Positions 36,557 to 48,435 of a DNA stretch of 64,000 nucleotides are shown one piece after another. The stretch is from Bacillota bacterium (GTDB lineage: Bacteria; Bacillota; Clostridia; Lachnospirales; Lachnospiraceae), in NCBI GenBank assembly GCA_023386315.1, contig JAEWJZ010000014.1:377001-441000 (forward strand), read 5' to 3'. The stretch's first letter is position 1. Each line of letters begins with the position of its first letter. Made by a program: the position numbers and the translations under genes. The notes beneath the pieces are model-generated. The model made no database searches. It saw nothing but the letters and a program-made list of their open reading frames with translations, and was not told where the DNA came from.

Positions 36557-36954
36557 TATTTGGTAAGCGAAATTCTTACAAGCGCCTTTTTTAACGCTGT
36601 TTCCGCTCTTACTATATCTATTTCTCCGCTCTGCTCTTTCAAGCGGCGTTCTGCACGGACCTTTGCCTCTTCTGCACGGTTTAAATCGATCTCCTCAGGC
36701 CACTCTGCCACTTCAGCCATTATAACAATCTTCTCCGGTAAAATCTCAAGAAATCCTGACATAAGAGCAGCTTCTTTTATGCCGCCTGCTTCGTGAATTT
36801 TTAAGACTCCCGGTGCTGCAATAGCCGTCATGGGAATATGTCCGCGGTATACACCGATCTCACCTTCTGTTGTGGTAAGCTCTACCATTGAGGCGTCTCC
36901 CTCATAAAACTTTCTTTCAGGAGTTATGATCTGCAGTTTAAATAAATCAGCCAT
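36556..36954 (-). CDS. atpC: ATP synthase epsilon subunit
   Basis: A 132-residue subunit of the F1 central stalk. The N-terminal beta-sandwich (about 1-85) has the G-H-I-P-M-T-A segment. The C-terminal helical hairpin (about 90-132) is full length and can inhibit ATP hydrolysis in known relatives. It is the last gene of the operon, 11 bases after atpD, with a terminator after it. Confidence 0.97.
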   Translation of the reverse strand: MADLFKLQIITPERKFYEGDASMVELTTTEGEIGVYRGHIPMTAIAAPGVLKIHEAGGIKEAALMSGFLEILPEKIVIMAEVAEWPEEIDLNRAEEAKVRAERRLKEQSGEIDIVRAETALKKALVRISLTK

Positions 36955-36965
36955 CTTCCCACCCC

Positions 36966-38372
<1,407 letters not shown>

Positions 38373-38428
38373 TTATTTATATTTCATTATTTATTAAGGA
38401 AGTTCGGCTTGTTTCGCTCTCCGAACAG

Positions 38429-39283
38429 TTATGATATTGCATTGGCACCGGCTATAATTTCGGTAAGCTCCTGGGTAATGGAACCCTGTCTTGCCCTGTT
38501 ATAAATCAGTCCAAGCTCTTCTATCATATCTTCCGCATTATTGGTTGCAGAGTCCATGGCAGTCATTCTGGCCCCGTTTTCACTGGCTACAGCCTCTAAT
38601 AAAGCGCCGTAAATCAGACTGCTCATATATTTGGGAATAATGGAATCCAGAACCTCATCTTCATTCGGCTCATAGTTCATAAGTGTCAGATCCGCTTTTT
38701 CGCTTCCCTCTGCCATTTCAACAGGGAGAAGTTTCTTTAAGGTCGGAATCTGGGTCACCGTATTTTTAAATGAAGTATATACCAGATAGATCTCTCCGAT
38801 CCGGTTTTGACCGAATGCGTCCAAAAGCTCCATGGTTATGTCAGCAGCATCGCGGTAAATGGGCTCATTGATTACCTCGGAATAATCCTGAGCAATATTG
38901 TAACCCTTTTTCCCCAGCGCTTCCTTTCCCTTTCGGCCAATGGCATAGATATCGGTAAGCTCCGGTTTTAAACGCTCATCCTGAAGGACAAGCTTTGCAA
39001 TATTGCTGTTGTATCCGCCGGCAAGACCTCTGTTGGAAGTAATGACTATCACTGCCTTCCGCTTGGAATCGCCTGCCTTTAGATACTTATGCTCTATTGT
39101 TCCGGACTTCCTAAGCATGGAGTTTATGGTATCGTACATCATATCATAATATGGCTTGGAAGCTTCTGCTTTTGCTCTGGATTTCTGCAGTTTTACGGTA
39201 GATATGAGTTTCATGGCTTTGGTAATCTGTTCGGTACTTTGAATACTATCTCTTCTTCGTTTGATATCCCTTATGGATGCCAT
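38429..39283 (-). CDS. atpG: ATP synthase gamma subunit
   Basis: The 284-residue rotor shaft of F1. The N-terminus A-S-I-R-D-I-K-R-R and the C-terminal R-A-R-Q-G-S-I-T-Q-E-L-T-E-I coiled coil are family hallmarks. The ATG at 39283 has an AGG 8 bases before it and matches the usual M-A-S-I start; a GTG three codons upstream is less likely. It lies between atpA and atpD as usual. Confidence 0.97.
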   Translation of the reverse strand: MASIRDIKRRRDSIQSTEQITKAMKLISTVKLQKSRAKAEASKPYYDMMYDTINSMLRKSGTIEHKYLKAGDSKRKAVIVITSNRGLAGGYNSNIAKLVLQDERLKPELTDIYAIGRKGKEALGKKGYNIAQDYSEVINEPIYRDAADITMELLDAFGQNRIGEIYLVYTSFKNTVTQIPTLKKLLPVEMAEGSEKADLTLMNYEPNEDEVLDSIIPKYMSSLIYGALLEAVASENGARMTAMDSATNNAEDMIEELGLIYNRARQGSITQELTEIIAGANAIS

Positions 39284-39298
39284 GATTTTCACCTGCCT

Positions 39299-40834
<1,536 letters not shown>

Positions 40835-41383
40835 TTACGATATCTGCAGCTTTGACAAGCTGCGGCGCAGCTCATAAATCTGCGTCTTAATACTGGAATC
40901 CACTACCCGATCACCGATCCGGATTACCAGCCCTCCGATAATGGAAGGGTCAACCTGATAAACCATCTCAAACTCCTGATAGCTGGTTGTTCCCAGCAGT
41001 TTCCCCAGAAGCTGGGTTTTCTGTTCTTCTTTTAATTCCACAGCGCTGGTCACATGCGCCACGCCGATTTTTTTATATTCCTTGACAGCGTTAATAAAGT
41101 ACTCACAGATTGCATTGATTTCCTTTTGTCTGCCCTTTTCGACAATGACTGTCAGGAACCCCATGAGAGTTTCCGATACCCGTCCGCCGAACACTTCCTG
41201 AATAATTCCGTTTTTTTCTTCCTTGCCTATCTTCGGATTATCAAGAAGTCCTGCAAGATCCTGATTCTCAGCAAAGACTGCCTGCAGGCTCTTTACTTCC
41301 TCGAACAAAGCGTCCACTTCCTGTTTTTCCAGGGTTTCCTCAAACAATGCATCACCGTATACTTTTGATACTAGCTTTGCCAT
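40835..41383 (-). CDS. atpH: ATP synthase delta subunit
   Basis: The 182-residue OSCP-type subunit that joins the F1 head to the peripheral stalk. It has an all-helical N-terminal domain and the family's C-terminal segment D-P-S-I-I-G-G-L-V-I-R-I-G-D-R-V-V-D. Its start overlaps the atpF stop region by 13 bases, so translation is coupled. Confidence 0.96.
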   Translation of the reverse strand: MAKLVSKVYGDALFEETLEKQEVDALFEEVKSLQAVFAENQDLAGLLDNPKIGKEEKNGIIQEVFGGRVSETLMGFLTVIVEKGRQKEINAICEYFINAVKEYKKIGVAHVTSAVELKEEQKTQLLGKLLGTTSYQEFEMVYQVDPSIIGGLVIRIGDRVVDSSIKTQIYELRRSLSKLQIS

Positions 41384-41886
41384 GTACTCTCACCCATCTC
41401 TTTCAAGGTTTCATCAATGAGAGAATCCTGTATGGAAGTATCAATGGATGCAGCCACGACTTTTCCAGCCATGACAGATGCGATGGATATGATCTGTTCT
41501 TTCATATCATCCAGCGCTTTCTTTCTCTCCAGTTCCACTTCACGATTTCCTCTCATAACAATGCGGTTCGCTTCTTCCCTGGCTTCTGATAAAATCTCTG
41601 CCTCACGCTGCTTCGCTCTTTTTCTTGCATCTTCCAGAATCTCTTCTGCCTCTTTTTTAACTTCTAAAAGTCTGGCCTCGTATTCTTCCTTCATAACATG
41701 AGCTGCTTCTTTATCTTCGGCAGCGCTTTTCAACTCTCCTGCAATCTTTAACTTTCTTTTTTCCAGAGCATCACGCACCGGATTAAAAAGCTTATAGGAT
41801 AAAGCAAAAAACAGAAGAAATACGTTAATGCCAGTGATAAACGCATCGAAAAGCAGCTGTGGGTCAAATCCCAATAATCGTTCCAA
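41371..41886 (-). CDS. atpF: ATP synthase b subunit
   Basis: The 171-residue peripheral-stalk subunit. One N-terminal membrane helix (about residues 10-32) is followed by a long charged coiled coil rich in Glu, Lys and Ala, which dimerises. Gene order c-b-delta is the standard one. A 13-base overlap with atpH suggests coupling. Confidence 0.96.
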   Translation of the reverse strand: MERLLGFDPQLLFDAFITGINVFLLFFALSYKLFNPVRDALEKRKLKIAGELKSAAEDKEAAHVMKEEYEARLLEVKKEAEEILEDARKRAKQREAEILSEAREEANRIVMRGNREVELERKKALDDMKEQIISIASVMAGKVVAASIDTSIQDSLIDETLKEMGESTWQS

Positions 41887-41934
41887 GGTTTCGCCTCCTC
41901 TCGCTCTTTCTTTTTATTCCTGCCAGACCTCTGT

Positions 41935-42234
<300 letters not shown>

Positions 42235-42936
42235 TTAATCCAACTTATCATTTACATATACCATGGTCAGCATACAGAACACATAAGTCTGTATACAGCC
42301 TGAAAACAGATCACAGTATACATGTAAGAATGATGGGATACCGATCTTGACAAAGATTGGCATCATCCCATACCACAATCCCATGATCACAACTCCTGAC
42401 ATCATGTTTCCAAACAAACGGAGCGCCTGGGATAATGGGTTTGTAATCTCTCCGATTAAGTTAATCGGAAATAAAACCACAAACGGCTGTGCAAGACTTG
42501 TAAGATGTCCGATTCCATGGTTTTTGATTCCCTGGTACTGAACGATGCAGAATGTGAATACACCGAGCATAAATGTGACACCAAAGTCTCCGGTTGGGGT
42601 TCTAAGCCCAAATAAACCGCTGATATTGCATAATAAAATGAAGAGGAAGATTGTCCCGATATAATTGACAAACTTTCTTGCATTATGCCCCATAGTATCC
42701 TTCACCAGTTTATCCAGTGATTCAACCAGCAGTTCCATAATGTTCTGGAATGTGCCCGGAACTTCCGTAGCCCGCTTCATCTTCCGGTCTGTGACAAATG
42801 CGAGAATTAAGATCACGATTGTCACAATGCTTAGACCGATTTCAGTTGTTGTTACCCATAGATCCTGCCCGAACGCGTGAAACTTTGTGACACCTTTAAT
42901 CATAAAGTCCACATTACTGGCATTCGCAATGACCAT
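42235..42936 (-). CDS. atpB: ATP synthase a subunit
   Basis: The 233-residue stator channel of Fo, with five or six membrane helices. The essential Arg lies in the segment S-Q-A-L-R-L-F-G-N-M in the second half. N-P-L-S before it is the usual context. It carries ions to and from the c ring. It lies between the AtpI-like gene and atpE, as in most Firmicutes. Confidence 0.96.
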   Translation of the reverse strand: MVIANASNVDFMIKGVTKFHAFGQDLWVTTTEIGLSIVTIVILILAFVTDRKMKRATEVPGTFQNIMELLVESLDKLVKDTMGHNARKFVNYIGTIFLFILLCNISGLFGLRTPTGDFGVTFMLGVFTFCIVQYQGIKNHGIGHLTSLAQPFVVLFPINLIGEITNPLSQALRLFGNMMSGVVIMGLWYGMMPIFVKIGIPSFLHVYCDLFSGCIQTYVFCMLTMVYVNDKLD

Positions 42937-42989
42937 ACGCTATAGCCTCCTTTCTTATAATAATGCACAAAACCGCAGCAAATTAAACT

Positions 42990-43388
42990 TTATTTGTTTC
43001 CCTTACGGGATGCGATCCTGTGGATAACAGGCTGCAAAAATGCTCCTGCCTTGAGTCCTAAGACTCCGATTACAACTGCTACCGGATTAAACCAGTCTGA
43101 AAACCAATTGATGACTATTACCAATACGGCAACAAGCAGCAGATAACGGATAGCTGCACTTATCATTCCCCGTTTCTGAACGATTCTGGGATCCTGAGAT
43201 TTCATGGATCGGTCAAGCACCAGTGCCATGGAAAAAAACATGGCAAGAGCGAGCACCATTCCAAGAAGCAGACCTGCGTAAACAGAGGTCCTGGGATAAA
43301 CGAAAAACGCCCCCAGCAAAATGACCGCAGTAAAAAACACAATTCCTGCCGAAACCTCAGCAATCAGATTCTTTGTTGCTTTTTCCAT
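42990..43388 (-). CDS. atpI: AtpI-like ATP synthase assembly protein
   Basis: A 132-residue membrane protein with four hydrophobic segments (about 10-30, 37-56, 75-95 and 100-120), the size and position of AtpI (subunit I), which helps to assemble the c ring. Sequence similarity to AtpI is low as usual, so the assignment rests mainly on topology and on the place directly before atpB. It follows the AtpZ-like gene by 15 bases. Confidence 0.8.
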   Translation of the reverse strand: MEKATKNLIAEVSAGIVFFTAVILLGAFFVYPRTSVYAGLLLGMVLALAMFFSMALVLDRSMKSQDPRIVQKRGMISAAIRYLLLVAVLVIVINWFSDWFNPVAVVIGVLGLKAGAFLQPVIHRIASRKGNK

Positions 43389-43403
43389 TACAAGTCCTCC
43401 TGC

Positions 43404-43739
43404 TTATTTAAGCTTCTCGTCACTGCCCTTTTTTATACGGCTTGGCTGCTTGGGTTTACTCACCATAGGCTTTACTTCTCTTTGCCTTTCCATGCGTGCT
43501 TTCCGCTCCGCTTCCTTCTCTTCCCTCTCGTTCATTGCAAGTGTGGCTTTTGCAATCTTATATGCGTTTAAACCGCCTGCCAGAAAACCCACAACAAGGA
43601 ATAACAGCAGCAGATTTGTTCCTGCATACCGGTCGAAGTAGTAACCGGCAAGAATACAGACAAATACAGGCACCATGACACTTAACCCCAGCTGGGTTAC
43701 CATCAAAAGACTCCTCATTACACTTTTGTTATGACGCAT
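43404..43739 (-). CDS. AtpZ-like membrane protein of the atp operon
   Basis: A 111-residue protein with two membrane helices (about residues 10-30 and 40-60) and a charged C-terminal tail rich in Lys, Arg and Glu. It matches the AtpZ (F0F1-ATPase subunit, putative) type, which pairs with AtpI. The ATG at 43739 with AGGTG upstream is chosen because the promoter at 43779-43807 lies inside the longer open frame. It is the first gene of the operon. Confidence 0.82.
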   Translation of the reverse strand: MRHNKSVMRSLLMVTQLGLSVMVPVFVCILAGYYFDRYAGTNLLLLFLVVGFLAGGLNAYKIAKATLAMNEREEKEAERKARMERQREVKPMVSKPKQPSRIKKGSDEKLK

Positions 43740-43778
43740 GAATTCACCTGCCTTCTGCCTCCTGCACATATAATAGAT

Positions 43779-43807
43779 ATTATACCTAATAAATTTTGCT
43801 TTGTCTA
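43779..43807 (-). promoter_or_regulatory. Promoter of the ATP synthase operon
   Basis: On the minus strand: -35 TAGACA (43802-43807), a 17-base spacer and a perfect -10 TATAAT (43779-43784). It stands 40 bases before the first start codon. The segment 43808-43951 is AT-rich and holds no gene I can see. Confidence 0.78.
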
Positions 43808-43951
43808 TTATATACGGAAATTTAACTTGTTTTTTATTAAACATGTATAAAAAACGAGCAATTGTACATAAAAGAAGCATAGATATCCATTAATATTTGT
43901 AACCAACAAAAAACATTATTATTCTACATTTTTCTCCTGAAAATAACAAAG

Positions 43952-43999
43952 AAAATACCTGGTTCTCAACTGGATTAACCAGAGAGAACCAGGTATTTT
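43952..43999 (-). terminator. Terminator of the choline microcompartment operon
   Basis: A perfect 16-base stem (43952-43967 with 43984-43999, core TACCTGGTTCTC) follows the last shell gene by 13 bases. The U tract is short (TTTTC), but the stem is very stable. Confidence 0.87.
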
Positions 44000-44011
44000 C
44001 ATAAGACTGAT

Positions 44012-44296
44012 TTAAACTTCTTTTGCTGCAGGAAGAATTGTTTCAACTTCTGCATGCGGACGAGGAATTACATGTACGGAAACCAGTTCACCTACACGCT
44101 GTGCTGCTGCTGCGCCTGCGTCAGTTGCTGCCTTTACAGCTCCTACATCGCCTCTTACCATAACAGTAACAAGACCGCCGCCTACGAATTCTTTACCAAT
44201 TAAAGTAACGTTAGCTGCCTTAACCATAGCATCTGCTGCCTCGATGGATCCAATTAAACCTTTAGTCTCGATCATTCCTAATGCATCATATTTCAT
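44012..44296 (-). CDS. BMC-H shell protein (copy at the 3' end of the operon)
   Basis: A 94-residue hexamer-forming shell protein with a single BMC domain (start A-L-G-M-I-E-T-K-G, then [10 protein letters not shown], and G-D-V-G-A-V-K-A-A). It should make up facets of the compartment and form small pores. It is identical to the shell protein at 58874-59164 over the first 89 residues except for one Ile/Val, but the two have different tails (P-A-A-K-E-V here). The genes differ at many silent positions, so this is an old duplicate under strong constraint, placed at the far end of the operon. Confidence 0.96.
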   Translation of the reverse strand: MKYDALGMIETKGLIGSIEAADAMVKAANVTLIGKEFVGGGLVTVMVRGDVGAVKAATDAGAAAAQRVGELVSVHVIPRPHAEVETILPAAKEV

Positions 44297-44340
44297 TTTT
44301 AAATCCTCCTGGGTTTTTATAATTAATTTTTAATAGTTCC

Positions 44341-44976
44341 CTATTTTACAATAGTCACCTTAGATGAACCGGAAAGGCCCATAGCATTGGCTTCTTCCGT
44401 ATCTAAGTGGCATTCTAATGCTGAAGTCTCTGTTACGCGGATTGCCACGTTGTTAAAGATACCTCCACGGATGCCTTCTGTCTCAATTTTAACTGTTTCA
44501 CCGTCATGTACACCGAATTTTAAAGCGTCAGCCGGTGACATGTGAATATGTCTCTGGGCAATGATTAAGCCCTCTTTTGTCTCTACAGTACCTTTGGGTC
44601 CTACCAGTGTAATTCCTGGTGTTCCTGCCAGTTCTCCGGACATTTCAGGTGTTGTGTTTCTGCCAAGTTTAAAGCAGTCGGCAGCCAGGATTTCCACCTG
44701 GGTCTGCTTTCTTACAGGTCCTAAAATGCGGACTTTTTCAATGGCTCCCTTGGGACCGCATACCGTTACCATTTCCTTGCATGCATACTGTCCAGGCTGA
44801 GACAGCTCTTTCATATTGGTCAGCTCGTAGCCTTTTCCAAAAAGAGTATCCAGATCTTCCTGAGACAAATGCACATGGCGGTTGGAAACGCCTACCGGAA
44901 TCGTCAGCTCATCACTGCCGGATTCTGATTTTACAGCATCCATTAAGAGCTTGATTACCGCTTCATACTTATCCAT
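44341..44976 (-). CDS. pduL: Phosphate acyltransferase PduL
   Basis: A 211-residue zinc enzyme that converts acetyl-CoA and phosphate to acetyl phosphate and CoA, recycling CoA inside the compartment. Two PduL domains carry the metal ligands: His 34 and His 36 in N-R-H-V-H-L-S, His 143 and His 145 in Q-R-H-I-H-M-S, and His 190 in L-E-C-H-L-D-T-E. Residues 1-20 form an amphipathic helix typical of an encapsulation tag. It lies between the active aldehyde dehydrogenase and a shell gene, as in other metabolosome operons. Confidence 0.96.
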   Translation of the reverse strand: MDKYEAVIKLLMDAVKSESGSDELTIPVGVSNRHVHLSQEDLDTLFGKGYELTNMKELSQPGQYACKEMVTVCGPKGAIEKVRILGPVRKQTQVEILAADCFKLGRNTTPEMSGELAGTPGITLVGPKGTVETKEGLIIAQRHIHMSPADALKFGVHDGETVKIETEGIRGGIFNNVAIRVTETSALECHLDTEEANAMGLSGSSKVTIVK

Positions 44977-45001
44977 TGCTGTTCTCCTTTTTCAGTTCAG
45001 A

Positions 45002-46552
45002 TTACTGGCCTTTCATAGCCAGAACGATTTCCTTTACAAGAGCCGCAAGCTTGTCATTGTCTTCGCAGTTACTCTGGCAGGAAGCTGCCGGAGCACTTTC
45101 CTTTTTCTCAAAGGAAGCAACAAGCTCAGCAGGGCTTAAGCAGGAGGAAGCCTGTGATTTTTCTTTCCATATGAAAGTTGGGTCGTCATCTGCAATGGTT
45201 GCGCAGTCTTTTAAGCCGAATGCTACTGTCTTAACGTTCAGTAAATGTTTCGGGCTTACATTTTCAGAAACAGAGCTTCCGCCGCAGGTTCCGCAGCCTA
45301 ATGTGAAGGCAATTGGAAGACCTGTGCTGATTCCCGTTCCGCCCTGGCTTCCACCTGTGTTTACAAGAATTCTGGAAGCTGGTTTTGCTGCAAATTTTAA
45401 TACCATATCTCTGTCCTGAGTATGAATGCTCATGGTATGTCCGATACCGTTCTGTAACAGACGGTAGCTTAATCCACATGCTTCTTCCCAGTCCTTAACG
45501 GTATAGAAGCCAAGAACAGTTGTCAGCTTTTCGTAGGATAATGGGTATCCTTCGCCAACGCCTTCCTGTTTCCCGATTAACACTTTTGTACCTTCCGGAA
45601 TTGTGATTCCTGCAGCTGCAGCAATCACTTCAGGAGAACGTCCTACAAACTTTGCGTTCATGTTATGACCGTTTTTGAATAACAGGTTGCAAACCTTGTC
45701 AGTTTCTTCCTTCGTCATGAAGTAACCGCCCTGGCTCTTTAACTCTGCTACAACTTCTGCATGATTGCTCTCTTCGCAGATGATGGACTGCTCGGAAGCA
45801 CAGATGGTGCCGTAGTCAAATGTCTTGCTGGCCATAATGGTTCTTACTGCATGTTTTACATCAGCTGTCTTTTCGATGTATGCCGGAGAGTTTCCTGCGC
45901 CTACGCCGATTGCTGGTTTTCCTGCACTGTAAGCAGCTTTTACCATACCAGGACCGCCTGTTGCGATGATTAAAGAAACTTCCTTACATTTCATCAGCTC
46001 ATTGGTTGATCCCATGGAAGGCATGGTCACACAGCCGATAATTCCTTCTGGTGCACCAGCAGCCATTGCAGCTTCACGCATAACCTCTGCTGCCTTCTGA
46101 GTACATTTTGCTGCAGATGGATGTGGGGAAAATACGATTGCATTTCCTGATTTAATTGCGATCATGGATTTGAAGAATACAGTGGAGGTTGGGTTTGTGG
46201 AAGGTACGATACCCATTACAAGACCTACCGGCTCTGCTACGTCAAAGGTCTGCTTTACAGTATCTTCGCAAAGAATTCCCCTTGTCTTCATGTCCTTGAT
46301 CTCTTCATATAAAAGTGTGGAAGCTGCATGGTTTTTATAAGCCTTATCCATCACTTTACCGAATCCTGTTTCTTCAACTGCCATTTGTGCAAGACACAGG
46401 GAATGCTCTTCGCCCGCCTTTGCCATACTTCTTAAAATGGCATCAATCTGTTCTGCCGTATATCCGGCGATTTTCTTTGCAGCCGCTTCTCCGCATCTGG
46501 CTAAATCCCTTGCTTCCTGGATGGAACGCAAATCATAATCAAAATTTTCCAT
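45002..46552 (-). CDS. CoA-acylating acetaldehyde dehydrogenase (active copy)
   Basis: A 516-residue enzyme that turns acetaldehyde, CoA and NAD+ into acetyl-CoA and NADH. The catalytic Cys is residue 251 ([11 protein letters not shown]), and the oxyanion-hole Asn is residue 120 (P-S-T-N-P-T-S-T). After a linker from about residue 470, rich in Ser and Glu and with several Cys, a C-terminal amphipathic helix ([15 protein letters not shown]) is a probable encapsulation peptide. It is the functional partner of the iron alcohol dehydrogenase and PduL. A second, catalytically altered copy lies beside cutC. Confidence 0.96.
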   Translation of the reverse strand: MENFDYDLRSIQEARDLARCGEAAAKKIAGYTAEQIDAILRSMAKAGEEHSLCLAQMAVEETGFGKVMDKAYKNHAASTLLYEEIKDMKTRGILCEDTVKQTFDVAEPVGLVMGIVPSTNPTSTVFFKSMIAIKSGNAIVFSPHPSAAKCTQKAAEVMREAAMAAGAPEGIIGCVTMPSMGSTNELMKCKEVSLIIATGGPGMVKAAYSAGKPAIGVGAGNSPAYIEKTADVKHAVRTIMASKTFDYGTICASEQSIICEESNHAEVVAELKSQGGYFMTKEETDKVCNLLFKNGHNMNAKFVGRSPEVIAAAAGITIPEGTKVLIGKQEGVGEGYPLSYEKLTTVLGFYTVKDWEEACGLSYRLLQNGIGHTMSIHTQDRDMVLKFAAKPASRILVNTGGSQGGTGISTGLPIAFTLGCGTCGGSSVSENVSPKHLLNVKTVAFGLKDCATIADDDPTFIWKEKSQASSCLSPAELVASFEKKESAPAASCQSNCEDNDKLAALVKEIVLAMKGQ

Positions 46553-46578
46553 GTTCCGTATCTCCTCTTCTAAAAATC

Positions 46579-47202
46579 TTAATCATTTTGTCCATAATAC
46601 TTCCTGAATTCTTCCAGCAGCAGGGTTTTATTTGCCTTTGAAATCTCTCTTCCAGCTATGCTGAATTCGGGATATTCCCGGGCAAGCGTCCTAAGCTCTG
46701 TTACCTTCATATCTTCAAGTATCTTCATGGTCTCAGCAAGACCGTCCTGGTGCATCCACAGATCAATGGTCTCTCTCTTTATGGTATCCACCAGCTCTGT
46801 CTCTGAGCTTGGTTCTTCTTCTGTTATCTGGGCAGATGATTCAACTGTCTCTTTAACTGGTTCGGCTGCCTCTTCTTCCGGTTCCGTTGTAATCTCCGGT
46901 ACTGGTGCCTGCTCCGGTTCATCTGGAGTGTTGCCGCCGATGACAGCTGCAAGTTCCTCATGAGGCCTTGGAATCACATGGCGTGTGATTAATGCGGCAC
47001 TGTTAATCCGTTCCACTGCCGCCGCTCCGGCCTCAACTGCTGCCTTCACTGCCGCCACATCGCCGGTCACCGTAACAGTAATGAGACCTCCGCCAACTTT
47101 GGTTTTCTCTACCAGAGACACATCCGCCGCCTTTAACATGGCATCGGCAGCTTCAATTGCCACCAGCACACCCTTTGTTTCTATAAAGCCAAGTGCCTGC
47201 AT
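46579..47202 (-). CDS. BMC-H shell protein with long C-terminal extension
   Basis: A 207-residue shell protein in three parts. Residues 1-95 are a BMC domain (L-G-F-I-E-T-K-G, G-D-V-A-A-V-K-A-A). Residues 96-155 are an acidic linker rich in Pro, Glu, Thr and Val. Residues about 155-207 are a helical tail with T-E-L-R-T-L-A-R-E-Y and S-K-A-N-K-T-L-L-L-E-E-F-R-K-Y, which looks like a SAP or Rho-N type nucleic-acid-binding helix pair. The second of two adjacent ATGs has the better spacing to AAGGAGG. The architecture recalls PduK and EutK, whose tails differ. The tail could bind enzymes, nucleic acid or other compartments; no function is known to me. Confidence 0.9.
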   Translation of the reverse strand: MQALGFIETKGVLVAIEAADAMLKAADVSLVEKTKVGGGLITVTVTGDVAAVKAAVEAGAAAVERINSAALITRHVIPRPHEELAAVIGGNTPDEPEQAPVPEITTEPEEEAAEPVKETVESSAQITEEEPSSETELVDTIKRETIDLWMHQDGLAETMKILEDMKVTELRTLAREYPEFSIAGREISKANKTLLLEEFRKYYGQND

Positions 47203-47213
47203 CATTTACCTCC

Positions 47214-47843
47214 TTAAACCAAGTCAGCCCAGTTAGCCGGATAGGTTGAGTAGAATACTCTTGCCTTGTCCGGAGAACCCCAGATTACCTTTGATCCTGA
47301 CGGTACAAAGAGCACATCTCCGGCTTTTGCCGTAAAAGTCTTTCCGTCAATGGTAACTGTTAAGGTTCCTTCGATTACATAGTCGATTTCTTCATAGGTT
47401 AATTCCCACTCAAATTCAGAATGGTCAATCACCAGGAAACCGGCGCTCATTTTTGACTCTTCTTTGCTTACAAGCTCCTGATAATAAGCTTTTACATTAG
47501 GATCGCCTGTATCAAATACATCCATCTTTACTGAACTTCCGCGAACAACCTTTAAACCGTTACCATGGCTTTCTGACTCATATGGTTTTAAAATGTCATT
47601 TAACATTCCCTTCTCCATGAGAGTCTTAAGTACCATATAAATTTTCTCGCTGTCAATATCCATTCCTGCAAATGCTCCTTTCGCTTCTGCCTTCTCTTCT
47701 GCTTTGTCGCAGAAGGTGATTCCGTAAGCATCTGCTGCATCCTTTGCTGACGGTGTGATAATGCTTCCGCTCTCTACGTATAATACTTTTTTGCCTTCCG
47801 CATGCAATGTTTCTACGTCTTTTGCGCATATCAACTGCTTCAT
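47214..47843 (-). CDS. eutQ: EutQ-like cupin protein
   Basis: A 209-residue protein. The C-terminal half (about 105-205) is a cupin with the G-T-L-T-V-T-I-D-G-K-T-F and A-G-D-V-L-F-V-P-S-G-S motifs, as in EutQ. The N-terminal half is a small alpha/beta region. EutQ of Salmonella has been reported to have acetate kinase activity. No ackA is present in this operon, so EutQ with PduL could make ATP from acetyl phosphate; that is inference. Confidence 0.92.
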   Translation of the reverse strand: MKQLICAKDVETLHAEGKKVLYVESGSIITPSAKDAADAYGITFCDKAEEKAEAKGAFAGMDIDSEKIYMVLKTLMEKGMLNDILKPYESESHGNGLKVVRGSSVKMDVFDTGDPNVKAYYQELVSKEESKMSAGFLVIDHSEFEWELTYEEIDYVIEGTLTVTIDGKTFTAKAGDVLFVPSGSKVIWGSPDKARVFYSTYPANWADLV

Positions 47844-47858
47844 ATGATCACTTCCCTT

Positions 47859-48122
47859 CTATATAAACTGGCAGTCTTCATCAATAATCCCAATTACTAC
47901 GGCATCAACGGGAATCTCATCGTTTCCCAGCATGCGTCTGGCTGAAGAGCCGGTGGAAATGATCACGCGGTCACCGATACCGGCGCTGATGATGTCTGCT
48001 ACAATCAGCCGTTCACCTTCCCGTGTACCGCCAATGATCTCGGCAAGCATAAACTTATAACCGTTTAAAGACTCTGCCTTTCTGGTCGCCCAGATATTGT
48101 CAATCAGTCTTGCTGCTACCAT
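47859..48122 (-). CDS. eutN: BMC-P pentameric vertex protein, EutN/CcmL family
   Basis: An 87-residue protein that caps the corners of the compartment as a pentamer. It starts M-V-A-A-R-L-I-D-N-I-W-A-T-R-K, has the G-E-R-L-I-V-A-D-I-I-S-A-G-I-G-D-R-V middle and ends with V-D-A-V-V-I-G-I-I-D. The open frame extends 54 codons further upstream, but that part lies inside the preceding shell gene and is not EutN-like; the ATG at 48122 gives normal length. It overlaps the upstream BMC gene by 7 bases. It is the only BMC-P in the locus. Confidence 0.95.
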   Translation of the reverse strand: MVAARLIDNIWATRKAESLNGYKFMLAEIIGGTREGERLIVADIISAGIGDRVIISTGSSARRMLGNDEIPVDAVVIGIIDEDCQFI

Positions 48123-48421
48123 TCTATCCCGCCTCTCTTCTCTCTCAGTCTGATTTCTTCCATCGCTGCCTCTACCGATGCCGTATCTCCAAAAATCGCT
48201 AGCATGATCATGTTCTGTGGGCAGCTCCCCTTGATATCTTCTACCGTAACACCCACGGCCTTTTCCGCCACATCGGCGGCACATACCATTTCAATAATCC
48301 GGCCCTGAATGAGACCAATAGCATCCACCTTTCCGATTGGAGTGGCAGCTCCTGAGCCTTTTCTGCGGTTAAGTATATCAATGGTTCCAGGTGACGGTGA
48401 TTTAATAATCCGATATTCCAT
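48116..48421 (-). CDS. Divergent BMC-domain shell protein with N-terminal extension
   Basis: A 101-residue protein. Residues 28-95 are a BMC domain (V-D-A-I-G-L-I-Q-G-R-I-I-E-M-V-C-A-A-D-V-A, then M-I-M-L-A-I-F-G-D-T-A-S-V-E-A-A-M). The first 27 residues (start Y-R-I-I-K-S-P-S-P-G-T) replace the usual short N-terminus. The Lys-rich pore-side motif seen in the other shell proteins is missing. It may be a minor shell hexamer with another pore or contact surface. It lies between eutJ and eutN and overlaps the latter. Confidence 0.87.
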   Translation of the reverse strand: MEYRIIKSPSPGTIDILNRRKGSGAATPIGKVDAIGLIQGRIIEMVCAADVAEKAVGVTVEDIKGSCPQNMIMLAIFGDTASVEAAMEEIRLREKRGGIEW

Positions 48422-48435
48422 ACGTCCACTTCCTT

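Noticed and set aside
43740..43880. Longer N-terminus of the AtpZ-like protein
   Set aside because: The operon promoter (43779-43807) lies within it; the ATG at 43739 has a ribosome site and normal length.
48123..48284. A 54-codon N-terminal extension of the EutN gene
   Set aside because: It lies inside the preceding BMC gene in another frame and has no EutN similarity; the ATG at 48122 gives the normal protein.
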